DNA of 64,000 bases from Rhodanobacter sp. FDAARGOS 1247 (GCF_016889805.1 NZ_CP069535.1:3534001-3598000); one strand, 5' to 3'; shown: positions 50,866 through 60,654, numbered from the stretch's first letter. The notes: a model not told the origin generated them from the sequence alone. Program-made: numbers and translations.

Positions 50866-51828
50866 ATGTCCCCGGAAATCCGCCCCACGGCACCCGCACT
50901 TGTCGTCGACAATCTGCGCAAAACCTATCGCAATGGCGTCGAAGCGCTGAAAGGCATCAGCCTGACCGTGCAGCCTGGCGATTTCTTCGCCCTGCTCGGC
51001 CCCAATGGCGCCGGCAAGTCGACCCTGATCGGCATCCTGTCGTCGCTGGTGAACGCCACCGACGGTGACGCCCAGGTGTTCGGCGTGTCGGTGAACAATC
51101 AGCGCAGCGAGGCGATGAAGCTGATCGGGCTGGTGCCGCAGGAGATCAACTTCAACCAGTTCGAGAAGCCGTTCGACATCTGCGTCAACGAGGCGGGTTT
51201 CTACGGCATCCCGCGCAAGCTCGCTGCGGAGCGCGCGGAAAAGTACCTGAAGGAACTGCGCCTGTGGGACAAGGCCTTCCACCAGGCGCGCGAGATGTCC
51301 GGCGGCATGAAGCGGCGGCTGATGATTGCCCGCGCGATGATGAACGAGCCGAAGCTGCTGATCCTGGACGAGCCCACCGCCGGCGTCGATATCGAGATCC
51401 GCCGCTCGATGTGGCAGTTCGTCAGCGCGATCAACGCGGCCGGCACCACGGTGATCCTGACCACGCATTACCTGGAGGAAGCCGAGTCGCTGTGCCGCAA
51501 CATCGCGATCATCGACCACGGCACCATCATCGAGAACACCAGCATGAAACGCCTGCTGGCCACGCTGGACGTGGAGACCTTCGTGCTCGACGTCAGCGAG
51601 GTGCCACCCGAGCTGCCGCGACTGGACGGCATCGGCTTCCGCCGCATCGACGAGCGCACGCTGGAGGCGGAAATGGCGCGCACGCAGAACCTCAACGCAC
51701 TGTTCGGCGCGCTGACCGCCGGCGGCATCACGGTGAACTCGATGCGCACCAAGACCAACCGGCTGGAGGAGCTGTTCGTGCGGCTGGTCGAGCAAGGCCG
51801 TCCGCCGGCCCGGGAGAAAACGGCATGA
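50866..51828 (+). CDS. ABC transporter ATP-binding protein (YadG-like)
   Basis: The 320-residue ATPase has Walker A LLGPNGAGKSTLIG near 48, signature MSGGMKRRLMIARAMM, Walker B LLILDEPTAGVD and the H-loop LTTHYLEEAE, plus a C-terminal extension of about 80 residues. Sequence style and pairing match E. coli YadG. Its cargo is unknown. GTG at 50857 is an alternative start. It overlaps the permease gene by 4 bases. Confidence 0.88.
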   Translation: MSPEIRPTAPALVVDNLRKTYRNGVEALKGISLTVQPGDFFALLGPNGAGKSTLIGILSSLVNATDGDAQVFGVSVNNQRSEAMKLIGLVPQEINFNQFEKPFDICVNEAGFYGIPRKLAAERAEKYLKELRLWDKAFHQAREMSGGMKRRLMIARAMMNEPKLLILDEPTAGVDIEIRRSMWQFVSAINAAGTTVILTTHYLEEAESLCRNIAIIDHGTIIENTSMKRLLATLDVETFVLDVSEVPPELPRLDGIGFRRIDERTLEAEMARTQNLNALFGALTAGGITVNSMRTKTNRLEELFVRLVEQGRPPAREKTA

Positions 51829-52601
51829 ACGCCTCGACCAACCTTGTCGCGCTGTACACCGTGGCGCGCCGCGAAATCGTGCGGATCGTGCGCATCTGGA
51901 CGCAGACGCTGATCCCGCCCATCATCACGATGACGCTGTACTTCATCATCTTCGGCAAGCTGATCGGCAGCCGCATCGGCATCGTCGAGGGCGGCTTCAG
52001 CTACATGCAGTACATCGTGCCGGGGCTGGTGATGATGAGCGTCATCAACAACAGCTACATGAACATTTCCAGCTCGTTCTACGGCGCCAAGTTCCAGCGC
52101 TCGGTGGAGGAAATGCTGGTGTCGCCGATGGCCAACTGGGCGATCCTCTACGGCTACGTGATCGGCGCGGTGGCACGCGCCCTGGTGGTCGGCGCGCTGG
52201 TGCTGCTGGTGGCGCTGTTCTTCACCTCGCTGCACGTGGCGCATCCGCTGGTGGCGCTGGCTGCGGTCACCCTGGGCGCGGTCATCTTCGCGCTGGCCGG
52301 CTTCATCAATGCGGTATTCGCGAGCAAGTTCGATGACATCGCGCTGGTGCCGACCTTCGTGATCACCCCGCTGACCTACCTCGGCGGCGTGTTCTATTCG
52401 ATCAACATGCTGGGCGAACCGTGGCGCGCCATCTCCCACGCCAACCCGATCCTGTACATGGTCAACGCATTCCGCTACGGCGTGCTCGGCATCAGCGACG
52501 TGTCGGTGGGCGGTGCGTTCGCGGTGATGCTGGTGTTCATCGCCGGACTGACCATCGCCGCGCTGCAGTTGCTCAAGCGCGGCGTGGGGCTGAGGTCGTA
52601 A
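51825..52601 (+). CDS. ABC-2 type permease (YadH-like)
   Basis: The 258-residue permease has six membrane segments and the ABC-2 features of YadH: RIVRIWTQTLIPPIITMTLY at the start, YMQYIVPGLVMMSVINNSY, and FVITPLTYLGGVFYSINML. It is coupled to the ATPase by ATGA. A GAGTGAG-type repeat (52602-52763) begins right at its stop. Confidence 0.9.
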   Translation: MNASTNLVALYTVARREIVRIVRIWTQTLIPPIITMTLYFIIFGKLIGSRIGIVEGGFSYMQYIVPGLVMMSVINNSYMNISSSFYGAKFQRSVEEMLVSPMANWAILYGYVIGAVARALVVGALVLLVALFFTSLHVAHPLVALAAVTLGAVIFALAGFINAVFASKFDDIALVPTFVITPLTYLGGVFYSINMLGEPWRAISHANPILYMVNAFRYGVLGISDVSVGGAFAVMLVFIAGLTIAALQLLKRGVGLRS

Positions 52602-52763
52602 GGCGAGAAGTGAGTGGGGAGGAGTGAGAAACGAGAGAACGGCACCTCCGCTCACTTCCACCTCTCGCTCCGCTTTCCCGAGTCTCCGTCCTGTACATTT
52701 GCGTGAGTCGCAGGATCGCCCTGGCTCTCTCTCATTTCTCACTCCTCCACCCTCACTCCTGCC
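52602..52763. repeat. GAGTGAG-type inverted repeat, copy 2
   Basis: The left arm (52602-52643, GAGAAGTGAGTGGGGAGGAG) is the imperfect reverse complement of the right arm (52720-52763). About 76 bases lie between them, with more short pyrimidine arms. It is the same repeat family as 15446-15526 and again lies between genes. The right arm ends 2 bases before the rluF ATG, so it also forms the rluF leader. Confidence 0.7.
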
Positions 52764-52765
52764 CT

Positions 52766-53485
52766 ATGCGCGTCAACAAGTACATCAGCGAAGCCGGCCT
52801 GTGTTCGCGCCGCGAGGCGGACGAGTTGCTGCTGGCCGGCCGGGTCAGCATCAACGGCGAAGTCGTCTCCACCGGCGCCAAGGCGCTGGAGGGCGACGAG
52901 GTACGCGTCGATGGCGAGATCGTCAAGGCGCGCGTGCTGGCCGCCACGCCGGGCGCGAAGAAGGCGATCTACATCGCGCTGAACAAGCCGGTGGGGGTCA
53001 CCTGCACCACCGACCAGAGCGTGGACGGCAACATCGTGGACTTCATCGACCACCCGCAGCGGATCTTTCCGATCGGCCGGCTGGACAAGGATTCCGAGGG
53101 GCTGATCCTGCTGACCAGCAACGGCGACATCGTCAACGAAATCCTCCGTGCGGAGAACCACCACGAGAAGGAGTATCTGGTCGGCGTGAACAAGACGGTG
53201 ACCGACGAATTCCTGGCCGGCATGAGCAAGGGCGTGCGCATCCACGGTCAGATGACCCAGCGTTGCCGCGTGCGCCGGATCGCCAAGTTCGGCTTCTCGA
53301 TCGTGCTGACCCAGGGCCTCAACCGACAGATCCGGCTGATGGCCGCCGCCTTCGGCTACCGGGTGACCCAGCTGCGCCGCGTGCGCATCGACAACGTCAA
53401 GCTGGCCCACCTGAAACCCGGCCAGTGGCGCAACCTCACCGAAGCGGAGCTGAAGGGGCTGTTGCCGGGGCGCACGCAGTGGTGA
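52766..53485 (+). CDS. rluF: 23S rRNA pseudouridine synthase RluF
   Basis: The 239-residue enzyme has an N-terminal S4 RNA-binding domain (VNKYISEAGLCSRREADELL) and a pseudouridine synthase domain with the catalytic Asp in RIFPIGRLDKDSEGLILLTS. The RluF-specific sequence HHEKEYLVGVNKTVTDEFL and TQGLNRQIRLMAAAFGY separate it from RluB/RluE. RluF modifies U2604 of 23S rRNA. The ATG at 52766 fits the S4 domain start; no Shine-Dalgarno is visible because the leader is repeat DNA. Confidence 0.9.
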   Translation: MRVNKYISEAGLCSRREADELLLAGRVSINGEVVSTGAKALEGDEVRVDGEIVKARVLAATPGAKKAIYIALNKPVGVTCTTDQSVDGNIVDFIDHPQRIFPIGRLDKDSEGLILLTSNGDIVNEILRAENHHEKEYLVGVNKTVTDEFLAGMSKGVRIHGQMTQRCRVRRIAKFGFSIVLTQGLNRQIRLMAAAFGYRVTQLRRVRIDNVKLAHLKPGQWRNLTEAELKGLLPGRTQW

Positions 53486-53517
53486 ATCGCCGCCGGATGC
53501 CACGCTTCAACAGCCGC

Positions 53518-53622
53518 CGTTCCCGCGAAAGCGGGATGCGCTTTGTCAACAGCGAAGCTGGTCATCCATCTTCCACCGTGCCGAAACGTCAAGATGGATT
53601 CCCGCCTTCGCGGGAATGACGG
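53518..53622. repeat. TCCCGCGAAAGCGGGA-type dispersed intergenic repeat
   Basis: Two short hairpins, TCCCGC-GAAA-GCGGGA (53521-53536) and ATTCCCGC-CTTC-GCGGGAAT (53598-53617), flank a third pair ATCCATCTT/AAGATGGAT (53564-53572, 53591-53599). Repeats of this kind are scattered between genes in many proteobacteria. It fills the gap between convergent rluF and tsaD. Confidence 0.7.
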
Positions 53623-53656
53623 CAAAAAGGCGGTAGCCGCCCGTCGCCATGCCGCG

Positions 53657-54688
53657 CTATGCCGCCGGCAGCGTCTGCAGATCCCAGCGCGGGCGCACCT
53701 GGATGGTTTCGTCCTGGTGCTGGCCGCTGGCCAGGCGGATCGCGCCGGCCAGCGCGATCATCGCGCCGTTGTCGGTGCAGAAATCCAGCCGCGGGAAATA
53801 CACCCGGAAACCGTCTTTCTCGCCGGCCCTGGCCAGCTCGCTGCGCAGATGCCGGTTCGCGCCCACGCCGCCAGCGATCACCAGCTGGCGCGCGCCGCTG
53901 GCTTCCAGCGCGCGGCGGCACTTGATGATCAGCGTGTCGACGATCGCTTCCTGGAAGGCGCGGGCGATGTCGGCGCGGGTCTGCTCGCTCTGGTCGGATT
54001 TCTGCCAGGCCAGCAGCACCTGGGTCTTCAGGCCGGAAAAGCTGAAATCCAGCCCGGGCCGGTCGGTCATCGGGCGGGAGAAGCGGTACGCGCCGGCGCT
54101 GCCCTGCTCGGCCAGTTTCGCCAGCGCCGGGCCGCCCGGATATGGCAGGCCCATCAGCTTGGCGGTCTTGTCGAATGCCTCGCCGGCCGCGTCATCCAGG
54201 GTGTCGCCCAGGATCGTGTACTGGCCGATTGCCTTCACCTCGACCAGCAGCGAATGGCCGCCGGACACCAGCAAGGCCACGAACGGCGGCTCCGGCGGGT
54301 TTTCCTCCAGCAGCGGCGCCAGCAGGTGGCCTTCCATGTGATGCACCCCGATCGCGGGCACGCCCAGCGCCCAGGCAAGCGCGCGGCCCAGCGACGCGCC
54401 GACCAGCAGGGCGCCGACCAGACCCGGCCCGGCGGTGTAGGCCACCCCGCCCAGGTCCTGCACGGTCAACCCGGCCTCGGCCAGCGCCTCGCGGATCAGC
54501 GGCACCAGCTTGCGCACGTGGTCGCGGCTGGCCAGCTCCGGCACCACGCCGCCGTAATCGGCGTGCAGCTTGATCTGGCTGTACAGCGTATGGGCCAGCA
54601 GCCCCTTCCCGGGCGCGTCCGGCTGCCAGCGCAACAGCGCCACGCCGGTCTCGTCGCAGGAGCTCTCGATGCCCAGAATCGGCTTCAT
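53657..54688 (-). CDS. tsaD: tRNA N6-adenosine threonylcarbamoyltransferase
   Basis: TsaD transfers threonylcarbamoyl to A37 of ANN-decoding tRNAs with TsaB and TsaE. The 343-residue protein begins [18 protein letters not shown] and has the metal ligands in [12 protein letters not shown] (near 111-115) and the ASKH-fold motif [13 protein letters not shown]. It is full length. It is divergent from rpsU, the classical tsaD-rpsU-(yqeY)-dnaG neighbourhood of gammaproteobacteria. The ATG at 54688 is the family start. Confidence 0.96.
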   Translation of the reverse strand: MKPILGIESSCDETGVALLRWQPDAPGKGLLAHTLYSQIKLHADYGGVVPELASRDHVRKLVPLIREALAEAGLTVQDLGGVAYTAGPGLVGALLVGASLGRALAWALGVPAIGVHHMEGHLLAPLLEENPPEPPFVALLVSGGHSLLVEVKAIGQYTILGDTLDDAAGEAFDKTAKLMGLPYPGGPALAKLAEQGSAGAYRFSRPMTDRPGLDFSFSGLKTQVLLAWQKSDQSEQTRADIARAFQEAIVDTLIIKCRRALEASGARQLVIAGGVGANRHLRSELARAGEKDGFRVYFPRLDFCTDNGAMIALAGAIRLASGQHQDETIQVRPRWDLQTLPAA

Positions 54689-54699
54689 CGGCCCGGCCT

Positions 54700-54729
54700 T
54701 TGAAAATTCTTCGTCATGCACGGTATAAT
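54700..54729 (+). promoter_or_regulatory. rpsU promoter
   Basis: TTGAAA (54700-54705) and TATAAT (54724-54729) are separated by 18 bases, giving a strong sigma-70 promoter 60 bases ahead of the rpsU ATG. It overlaps the upstream side of tsaD. Confidence 0.75.
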
Positions 54730-54789
54730 TCCCGGCTCACCACATTCAGCTGTCCTGCAAGAGCAGGCAGATTACCACCCGGAGTTTCC

Positions 54790-55005
54790 ATGCCCAACGT
54801 AAAAGTTCGCGAGAACGAGCCGTTCGAGATCGCACTGCGTCGTTTCAAGCGTACCTGCGAAAAGGCCGGCGTCCTGGCCGAAACGCGCAAGCGCGAGTTC
54901 TACGAGAAGCCGACCCAGGAACGCAAGCGCAAGCGCGCTGCCGCCGTGAAGCGTCACCTGCGCCGTCTGTCGCGCGACGTTTCGCGCAAGGTTCGCCTGT
55001 ACTGA
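54790..55005 (+). CDS. rpsU: 30S ribosomal protein S21
   Basis: The 71-residue basic protein matches S21 throughout: [39 protein letters not shown] and an Arg/Lys-rich C-terminus ending SRKVRLY. S21 sits near the anti-Shine-Dalgarno region and helps initiation. It is preceded by a strong promoter and a good GGAG site. A perfect 8-bp GC hairpin (55013-55032) without T-run follows the stop and may attenuate readthrough into yqeY. Confidence 0.98.
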   Translation: MPNVKVRENEPFEIALRRFKRTCEKAGVLAETRKREFYEKPTQERKRKRAAAVKRHLRRLSRDVSRKVRLY

Positions 55006-55207
55006 GTTTCCCGACCTGCCGCCCGGCAGGTCATGCGGCGCCCCGGCGCTGCGCATCCGGAAACACGGTCGGCGCCAGCTCTTCGACGAGAGCCGCTCGC
55101 AGCCGCCGCAGGCACAGCCGATACGACATGGCCGGTGTTGTCCCCAGGGGCAACGCCGGCTTTGTCGTTTCCGTAGAATGGTCCATTCATCCCATAAGGC
55201 CCCGCCC

Positions 55208-55654
55208 ATGACGCTCAAGCAGCAGCTCACCGAAGACATGAAGAACGCCATGCGCGCCGGCGAAAAACACCAGCTGGGCGTGATCCGGCTGATGCTGGCC
55301 GCGATCAAGCAGCGTGAGGTCGATGAGCGGATCGAGCTGGACGACGTCCAGGTGCTGGCCACGCTCGAGAAGATGATGAAGCAGCGCAAGGACTCGGTCA
55401 GCCAGTTCGATGCGGCCGGTCGCGACGACCTGTCGGCGATCGAGCGCGCCGAGATGGTGGTGATCGAGACCTATCTGCCGGCCAAGCTGGACGAGGCCGA
55501 GATCGACGCGCTGATCACCGCCGCGATCGCCGAGACCGGCGCCAGCTCGCCGCGCGACATGGGCAAGGTGGTGGCCGCGGTGAAGGAGAAAGCCGCCGGC
55601 CGCGCCGACATGGGCGTGGTGTCGGGCCGCATCAAGACCCGTCTGGCGGGCTGA
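55208..55654 (+). CDS. GatB/YqeY domain protein
   Basis: The 148-residue protein is the YqeY type: LKQQLTEDMKNAMRAGEKHQ at the start, KQRKDSVSQFDAAGRDDL in the middle, and the GatB-like C-terminal helix bundle MGKVVAAVKEKAAGRADMG. YqeY resembles the tRNA-binding tail of GatB, but its role is not established. Position between rpsU and dnaG is conserved in related genomes. Confidence 0.9.
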   Translation: MTLKQQLTEDMKNAMRAGEKHQLGVIRLMLAAIKQREVDERIELDDVQVLATLEKMMKQRKDSVSQFDAAGRDDLSAIERAEMVVIETYLPAKLDEAEIDALITAAIAETGASSPRDMGKVVAAVKEKAAGRADMGVVSGRIKTRLAG

Positions 55655-55678
55655 TCTCCGTTCGCGGCGTACGCTGCC

Positions 55679-55957
55679 TCAACCCTGTCGCAGCAGCACC
55701 ATCAGCGCCAGCAGGCCGAGCAGGATCGCCATGACGACCAGCGCCACGCGCTGTCGCCGTCGGCGCAGCCGCTGCCAGTTCGCCATGTCCAGGAAGTAAC
55801 GCCCCTCGCCGGGGCAGCGCAGCACCGCGTGCTGCACCAGCGGATACCAGGCCATGCCCTGCTTCAGGCCCAGCTGTTCCGGGCGGCACGCGGTGGCGGG
55901 CGTGGTTGCCGCCGCCCGCTCGAACGCGCGGACGATCTTCCGCTGCATCACCATCAT
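55679..55957 (-). CDS. Small single-TM protein of unknown function
   Basis: The product (about 92 residues from an ATG at 55957; GTG codons up to 55975 are alternatives) has a basic, helical N-terminus with two Cys (ATACRPEQ, VLRCPGEG). A Trp/Tyr-containing middle (GMAWYPLVQHAVL, RYFLDMANW) leads to a C-terminal membrane segment (VALVVMAILLGLLALMVLL). The tail-anchored layout is clear but no family is recognised. It is convergent with yqeY, 24 bases apart. Confidence 0.5.
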   Translation of the reverse strand: MMVMQRKIVRAFERAAATTPATACRPEQLGLKQGMAWYPLVQHAVLRCPGEGRYFLDMANWQRLRRRRQRVALVVMAILLGLLALMVLLRQG

Positions 55958-56120
55958 CACCGCGTTGATCACCACGATTCGTCACTCCCGGCTGGCCCGG
56001 CAGCTTGCCGCGGCCAGACGACGCGGGCAAGCGGCGTGATGCATCGGCTTCACGCCACTCACGTTACAAAGCCTGCCGAAGCGGTGGAATCCCACCGCAC
56101 AACCGTTGCAGGAGATCGTC

Positions 56121-56291
56121 ATGCTGAAGTGGGCCATCATTTTCGCCATCATCTCGCTGGTCACCGGCTGGCTCGGCTTCGGTGGCGTGTCGGGCGCCAG
56201 CGCGACCATCGCTAAGGTGCTGTTCGCCTGCTTCGTGATCCTGTTCCTGCTGGCCTTGCTGGCGGTGATCGGCGTCTTCCACATCCTCTAG
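56121..56291 (+). CDS. DUF1328/YtjA-type small membrane protein
   Basis: The 56-residue product has two membrane segments: [20 protein letters not shown] and [20 protein letters not shown]. It is a clear member of the DUF1328 (UPF0391, YtjA) family of small stress-linked inner-membrane proteins. GCAGGAGA is a good ribosome binding site. Its stop overlaps the stop of the convergent acetyltransferase gene. Confidence 0.88.
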   Translation: MLKWAIIFAIISLVTGWLGFGGVSGASATIAKVLFACFVILFLLALLAVIGVFHIL

Positions 56292-56935
56292 GCGTGCTCC
56301 GCCGGCGCCTGCCATTGCATGCGTCGGTGGCCCGGCACGCGGCCCTGCGGATTGGCCAGCTTCGACGGGCGCTCGGCGGTCACCACGAACCCCAGCCGCT
56401 GATAGAGGCGCTGGGCATCGGGATTGGTCACCGCCACGTCCAGCACGACGGGGCCGAGCGCAGCCGCCGGCCGCTGCGCCAGCAGGTGGGCGACCAGGGC
56501 GGTGCCCGCACCCTTGCCGCGCAGGGCCGGGCTCACACCCAGATGTCCCAGGTAATACAGGTCGCCGGCCGGCGGCGGGATCACCGACTCGGTGCGCAGG
56601 CCACGCCCGATCACCCCGGGCGCATGGCGCCAGCCGTAATGGCGCACGATCTGCCGCGCCGCCGCCAGGGTGAACGGCCACTTGGTCTCGCCGCCGTAGC
56701 CCGCCCCGACCGCCACCACCACGCCGTCGCGCTCGCCCACCACGTGGTTGCGCCAGCCGAACTCGCCCGCGCCGTCGACGAAGGCCCGCCGCAGGAAGGC
56801 CTGCGCATCACCCACGTCCGGCACCGCGAAAACATAGTCGAAGGCCGCCGGCCCCGAGCTGTGGATCAGCGGCACGGCCGCCTCCACGTCGGAGGCGGCC
56901 GCCGGGCGGAACAGCCATCCAGCCATCGTCGTCAC
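56288..56935 (-). CDS. GNAT family N-acetyltransferase
   Basis: The 215-residue protein has GNAT features: [17 protein letters not shown], the acetyl-CoA-binding stretch [20 protein letters not shown] (motif A, RGKGAG), and [20 protein letters not shown] (motif B). Substrate cannot be deduced. It lies just upstream of dnaG in the opposite direction. ATG at 56926 (MAGWLF) is an alternative start. Confidence 0.85.
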   Translation of the reverse strand: MTTMAGWLFRPAAASDVEAAVPLIHSSGPAAFDYVFAVPDVGDAQAFLRRAFVDGAGEFGWRNHVVGERDGVVVAVGAGYGGETKWPFTLAAARQIVRHYGWRHAPGVIGRGLRTESVIPPPAGDLYYLGHLGVSPALRGKGAGTALVAHLLAQRPAAALGPVVLDVAVTNPDAQRLYQRLGFVVTAERPSKLANPQGRVPGHRRMQWQAPAEHA

Positions 56936-57014
56936 ATTCCCGTTGAGACCCCGGCCGAGATTAGCGCAGTCCGCGGACGCGGCGGGGGCGCCGACCGACT
57001 AAACTAGGCCGCTT

Positions 57015-58751
57015 ATGCGTGGCCTGATCCCCGACAGCTTCATCGATGAACTGCTTGCCCGCGTCGACATCGTCGACGTGATCGAGCGGCGGGTGCCGTT
57101 GAAGAAGGCCGGACGCGAGTGGACGGCATGCTGTCCGTTCCACAACGAGCGCTCGCCGTCGTTCTACGTCAGCCCGGCCAAGCAGTTCTTCCACTGCTTC
57201 GGTTGCGGCGTGCACGGCAGCGCGATCAAGTTCCTGATGGACTACGACCGGCTGGAGTTTCCCGACGCCGTCGAGGAACTGGCGCAGACGGTGGGCCTGA
57301 CCGTACCCCGCGAAGGCGGCCGCGAAGCGGCGCCGCGCGAGGACAAGACCGATCTCTACGCGCTGCTGGATGCCGCCGCCGGCTGGTACGAAGGCGAGCT
57401 GCCGCGCAGTAGCGATGCCCAGGCCTATTGCAAAAAGCGTGGACTGGACGCCGAGACGATCGGGCGTTTCCGTCTCGGCTGGGCACCGGCCGGCTACGAC
57501 GGCGTGATCAAGGCGCTGGGCAACACGCCGCGCCGGATGGAGCTGCTGAACGAGGCCGGCATGGTCGCCTCCAGCGAGCGCGGCAGCAAGTACGATCGCT
57601 TCCGCGAGCGGCTGATGTTCCCGATCCTCGACCGCCGCGGACGCGTGATCGCGTTCGGCGGCCGCGTCCTGAGCTCCGAACAATCCCCGAAGTACCTCAA
57701 CTCTCCCGAGACCCCGCTGTTCCACAAGGGCCGCGAGCTGTTCGCGCTGTGGCAGGTGAAGCAGGCGAACGCGAACCTGCTGCGGATCGTGGTGGTCGAG
57801 GGTTACATGGACGTGATCGCGCTGCACCAGGCCGGCTTGCCGATCGCGGTGGCCACGCTGGGCACGGCGACCACGCCGGAACACACCGAGGTGCTGTTCC
57901 GTGCCGCGCCGGACGTGGTGTTCTGCTTCGATGGCGACCGCGCCGGCCGCGCCGCCGCGTGGAAGGCGCTGGAATCGGCGCTGCCGCGCCTGCGCGACGG
58001 TCGCCAGGCGTACTTCCTGTTCCTGCCCGACGGCGAGGACCCGGACTCGCTGGTGCGCAAGGAGGGCAAGGACGGCTTCGAGAAGCGCATCCGGGAAGCG
58101 ATGCCGCTGTCGGACTATTTCTTCAACGAACTGTCGCACGACGTCGACATGGCCAGCCTCGACGGCCGCGCCCGGCTGGCCGAGCGCGCTCGTCCGCTGA
58201 TCGGCAAACTGCCCGATGGCGCGTTCCGCGACCTGATGGCGCAGGAGCTGGAAAAACGCAGCGGCGCGCGGGCGATGCTGCAGGCCGACCCAGCCGCGCA
58301 CCGCGCGGTGCAACGCCCCACCGCGGTGCAGCGCAGCCTGGTGCGCAGCGCGATCTCGCTGTTGCTGGCCCAGCCTGGCCTGGCCGACCAAGTGGAAAAG
58401 CCCTATCGCTTCCTGCGCCTGGACAAGCCCGGCGTGGAGCTGCTGGCCGAGTTGCTCGACCTGGCGCGCGCACGGCCCGGCATCAATCCGGCGATGCTGG
58501 TGGAACATTTCGCCGAGCGCCCCGAATACCCGTCGCTGCAAAAACTGATGGCGACCACGGTCGTCGGCGAACCCGAGGCGCAGGCGGCGGAATTCTTCGA
58601 TGCGCTGCAGCGCATGGAAGACCAGGCGGTCACCCAGCGCCGCGATGCGCTGACCGCGAAGAGCCGCGAAGGCACCCTGGACAGCGCCGAGAAGGCCGAA
58701 CTGCGCGAACTGCTGGCCGCCCGCGTGCGCCCGCCGGTGGCCTCGGCGTGA
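57015..58751 (+). CDS. dnaG: DNA primase
   Basis: DnaG makes RNA primers for replication. The 578-residue protein has the CHC2 zinc domain with C40, H43, C61 and C64, the same positions as in E. coli. The Toprim core has VVEGYMDVIALHQAG near 260 and FCFDGDRAGRAA near 305. A C-terminal helicase-binding domain follows. Length matches the family (581 in E. coli). rpoD, which often follows dnaG, is not next here; a DedA gene follows instead. Confidence 0.96.
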   Translation: MRGLIPDSFIDELLARVDIVDVIERRVPLKKAGREWTACCPFHNERSPSFYVSPAKQFFHCFGCGVHGSAIKFLMDYDRLEFPDAVEELAQTVGLTVPREGGREAAPREDKTDLYALLDAAAGWYEGELPRSSDAQAYCKKRGLDAETIGRFRLGWAPAGYDGVIKALGNTPRRMELLNEAGMVASSERGSKYDRFRERLMFPILDRRGRVIAFGGRVLSSEQSPKYLNSPETPLFHKGRELFALWQVKQANANLLRIVVVEGYMDVIALHQAGLPIAVATLGTATTPEHTEVLFRAAPDVVFCFDGDRAGRAAAWKALESALPRLRDGRQAYFLFLPDGEDPDSLVRKEGKDGFEKRIREAMPLSDYFFNELSHDVDMASLDGRARLAERARPLIGKLPDGAFRDLMAQELEKRSGARAMLQADPAAHRAVQRPTAVQRSLVRSAISLLLAQPGLADQVEKPYRFLRLDKPGVELLAELLDLARARPGINPAMLVEHFAERPEYPSLQKLMATTVVGEPEAQAAEFFDALQRMEDQAVTQRRDALTAKSREGTLDSAEKAELRELLAARVRPPVASA

Positions 58752-58881
58752 CTGCGGTGAACTGCCGCAGGTCCGGGCCCTGCGCCCGCGCCATCCTGGC
58801 TGTCGCTGCGGGCGACAATGCGAGTGTGGGATCATCTCGGGCTTCGTCCCGGCGTGTTCCGCGGAACGCACGGGATTACTG

Positions 58882-59502
58882 ATGGATCTGTTGCAACAGC
58901 TCGTCACGATTTTTGCCGAGAACGGCTACCTCGCCGTCTTCCTCGCGCTGATGATCTGTGGCGCCGGCCTGCCCCTGCCCGAAGACATCACCCTGGTCGC
59001 CGGCGGCGTGATCGCCGGGCTGGGCTATGCGAACGTCCACGTAATGGTCGCCCTGGCGATGTTCGGCGTGCTGCTGGGCGACTGCGCGATCTTCCTGCTG
59101 GGCCACCATTACGGCGCGCGCATCCTGAAGTGGCGTTTCGTGGCGCGCATCCTCACGCCCTCGCGCTACTGCAAGGTGCAGGACAAGTTCCAGCGCTACG
59201 GCAACCGCGTGCTGTTCTTCGCCCGCTTCCTGCCCGGCATGCGCACCACCATCTACCTCACCGCCGGCATGACCCACCGCGTGTCGTTCCTGCGCTTCCT
59301 GCTGATCGACACCGTGGCCGCGCTGATCAGCGTGCCGTTCTGGGTTTACCTGGGCTTCCTGGGCGCCGACAACCATGCATGGCTGGTGAAGTGGATCCAT
59401 CGCGGCCAGAGCAGCCTGTGGGCCCTGGTCGGCATTCTCGCGGTGATCGGACTGGTGCTGTGGTGGCGCAGGAAGCACCGCGACCAGTGCGGGCTGGACT
59501 GA
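58882..59502 (+). CDS. DedA family (VTT domain) membrane protein
   Basis: The 206-residue protein has the DedA hallmarks GAGLPLPEDITLVAGGVIAG and the conserved FARFLPGMRTTIYLTAGM, with re-entrant and membrane segments across its length. DedA proteins flip or transport polyprenyl phosphate or phospholipids and support membrane potential and antimicrobial resistance. It is followed by an SBF-like transporter gene 9 bases later, likely cotranscribed. Confidence 0.9.
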   Translation: MDLLQQLVTIFAENGYLAVFLALMICGAGLPLPEDITLVAGGVIAGLGYANVHVMVALAMFGVLLGDCAIFLLGHHYGARILKWRFVARILTPSRYCKVQDKFQRYGNRVLFFARFLPGMRTTIYLTAGMTHRVSFLRFLLIDTVAALISVPFWVYLGFLGADNHAWLVKWIHRGQSSLWALVGILAVIGLVLWWRRKHRDQCGLD

Positions 59503-59511
59503 ATTCCCGAC

Positions 59512-60513
59512 ATGTCGTCGCGTCGCCTGCTGCCGGACCCTTTCACCCTCGCCCTGCTCGCCACCGTCGTACTGGCCTCGCTGCTGCCTTGCCGGGGCGA
59601 GCTGGCGCAAACCTTCGACGTGATCACCGACGCAGCCATCGCGCTGCTGTTCTTCCTGCACGGCGCCAAGCTGCCGCGCTCGGCCATCATGCAGGGGCTG
59701 GCCCACTGGCGCCTGCACCTTACCGTTTTCGCCGGCACCTTCGTGCTGTTCCCGCTGCTGGGCCTGGCCCTGCGGCCGCTGGGCCATGCACTGCTCACGC
59801 CGGACCTCTACCTCGGCCTCCTGTTCGTCTGCGCGCTGCCCTCGACCGTGCAGTCGTCGATCGCGTTCACCTCGATCGCCGGCGGCAATGTCCCGGCCGC
59901 CGTGGTCAGCGCCTCGATGTCGAACCTGATCGGCATCGCGCTGACCCCGCTGCTGGTCGGCCTGCTGCTGGCCACCCGTGGCGGCGGCGCCTCGTGGCAC
60001 GGCGTGCTGGACATCGTGTTGCAGTTGCTGCTGCCGTTCGCGCTTGGCCATGGCGCGCGGCGCTGGATCGGTGGCTGGATCGATCGACACAAGCCCGTGC
60101 TTGGCTACACCGACCGCGGCACGATCCTGCTGGTGGTCTACACCGCCTTCAGCGCCGCGGTGGTCGCAGGCCTGTGGCGCGACACGCCGCTCTCGGCGCT
60201 GCTGTCCACCCTGGCGATGTGCGGCCTGTTGCTGGCGCTGATGATGCCCGTCCTGACCTGGGCCGCACGACGGCTGGGCTTTTCCCGTGAGGACGAGATC
60301 ACGATCGTCTTCTGTGGTTCCAAGAAGAGCATGGCCAGCGGCATCCCGATGGCCAAGATCCTGTTCGCCGGCCAGCTCGGCGGCCTCGGCGCGCTGGTAC
60401 TGCCGCTGATGATCTTCCATCAGTTGCAGCTGATGGTATGCGCGGTGGTGGCGCGTCGCTATGCGGCGCGCGGGGTGCGCCGCGTTGGCGAGGATGATCG
60501 CGAGGCGGATTGA
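59512..60513 (+). CDS. SBF-like (YfeH-type) bile acid:sodium symporter family protein
   Basis: The 333-residue protein has about ten membrane segments and SBF_like motifs: ALLFFLHGAKLPRSAIMQGL, SIAFTSIAGGNVPAAVVSAS and FCGSKKSMASGIPMAKILF. The crossover motifs indicate a sodium-coupled organic-anion carrier of the YfeH subgroup; the substrate is unknown. It ends the two-gene unit with dedA and is followed by repeat DNA. Confidence 0.88.
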   Translation: MSSRRLLPDPFTLALLATVVLASLLPCRGELAQTFDVITDAAIALLFFLHGAKLPRSAIMQGLAHWRLHLTVFAGTFVLFPLLGLALRPLGHALLTPDLYLGLLFVCALPSTVQSSIAFTSIAGGNVPAAVVSASMSNLIGIALTPLLVGLLLATRGGGASWHGVLDIVLQLLLPFALGHGARRWIGGWIDRHKPVLGYTDRGTILLVVYTAFSAAVVAGLWRDTPLSALLSTLAMCGLLLALMMPVLTWAARRLGFSREDEITIVFCGSKKSMASGIPMAKILFAGQLGGLGALVLPLMIFHQLQLMVCAVVARRYAARGVRRVGEDDREAD

Positions 60514-60654
60514 TTCGGGGATGTCGCCGAGCGGTCGTTCGCAAGCGATGCTTTTGCCGGATTCGGACGTCATCCTGCCGAGGACGCGTCACTTTTCTCC
60601 TTACCGATGCGACTCAAAAGCTCAGTGTAGAGCGGTCGATCGCCTTCGGCGACC
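60514..60654. other. Noncoding stretch downstream of the SBF-like gene
   Basis: No gene is seen. A hairpin with arms CGGTC and GACCG around CGCC-TTC-GGCG (about 60633-60654) lies just before the composite repeat and may end the upstream transcript. Confidence 0.4.

Noticed and set aside
55013..55032. Terminator between rpsU and yqeY
   Set aside because: The 8-bp stem GACCTGCC/GGCAGGTC is perfect but no T-run follows, so termination is not supported; it is noted only with rpsU.
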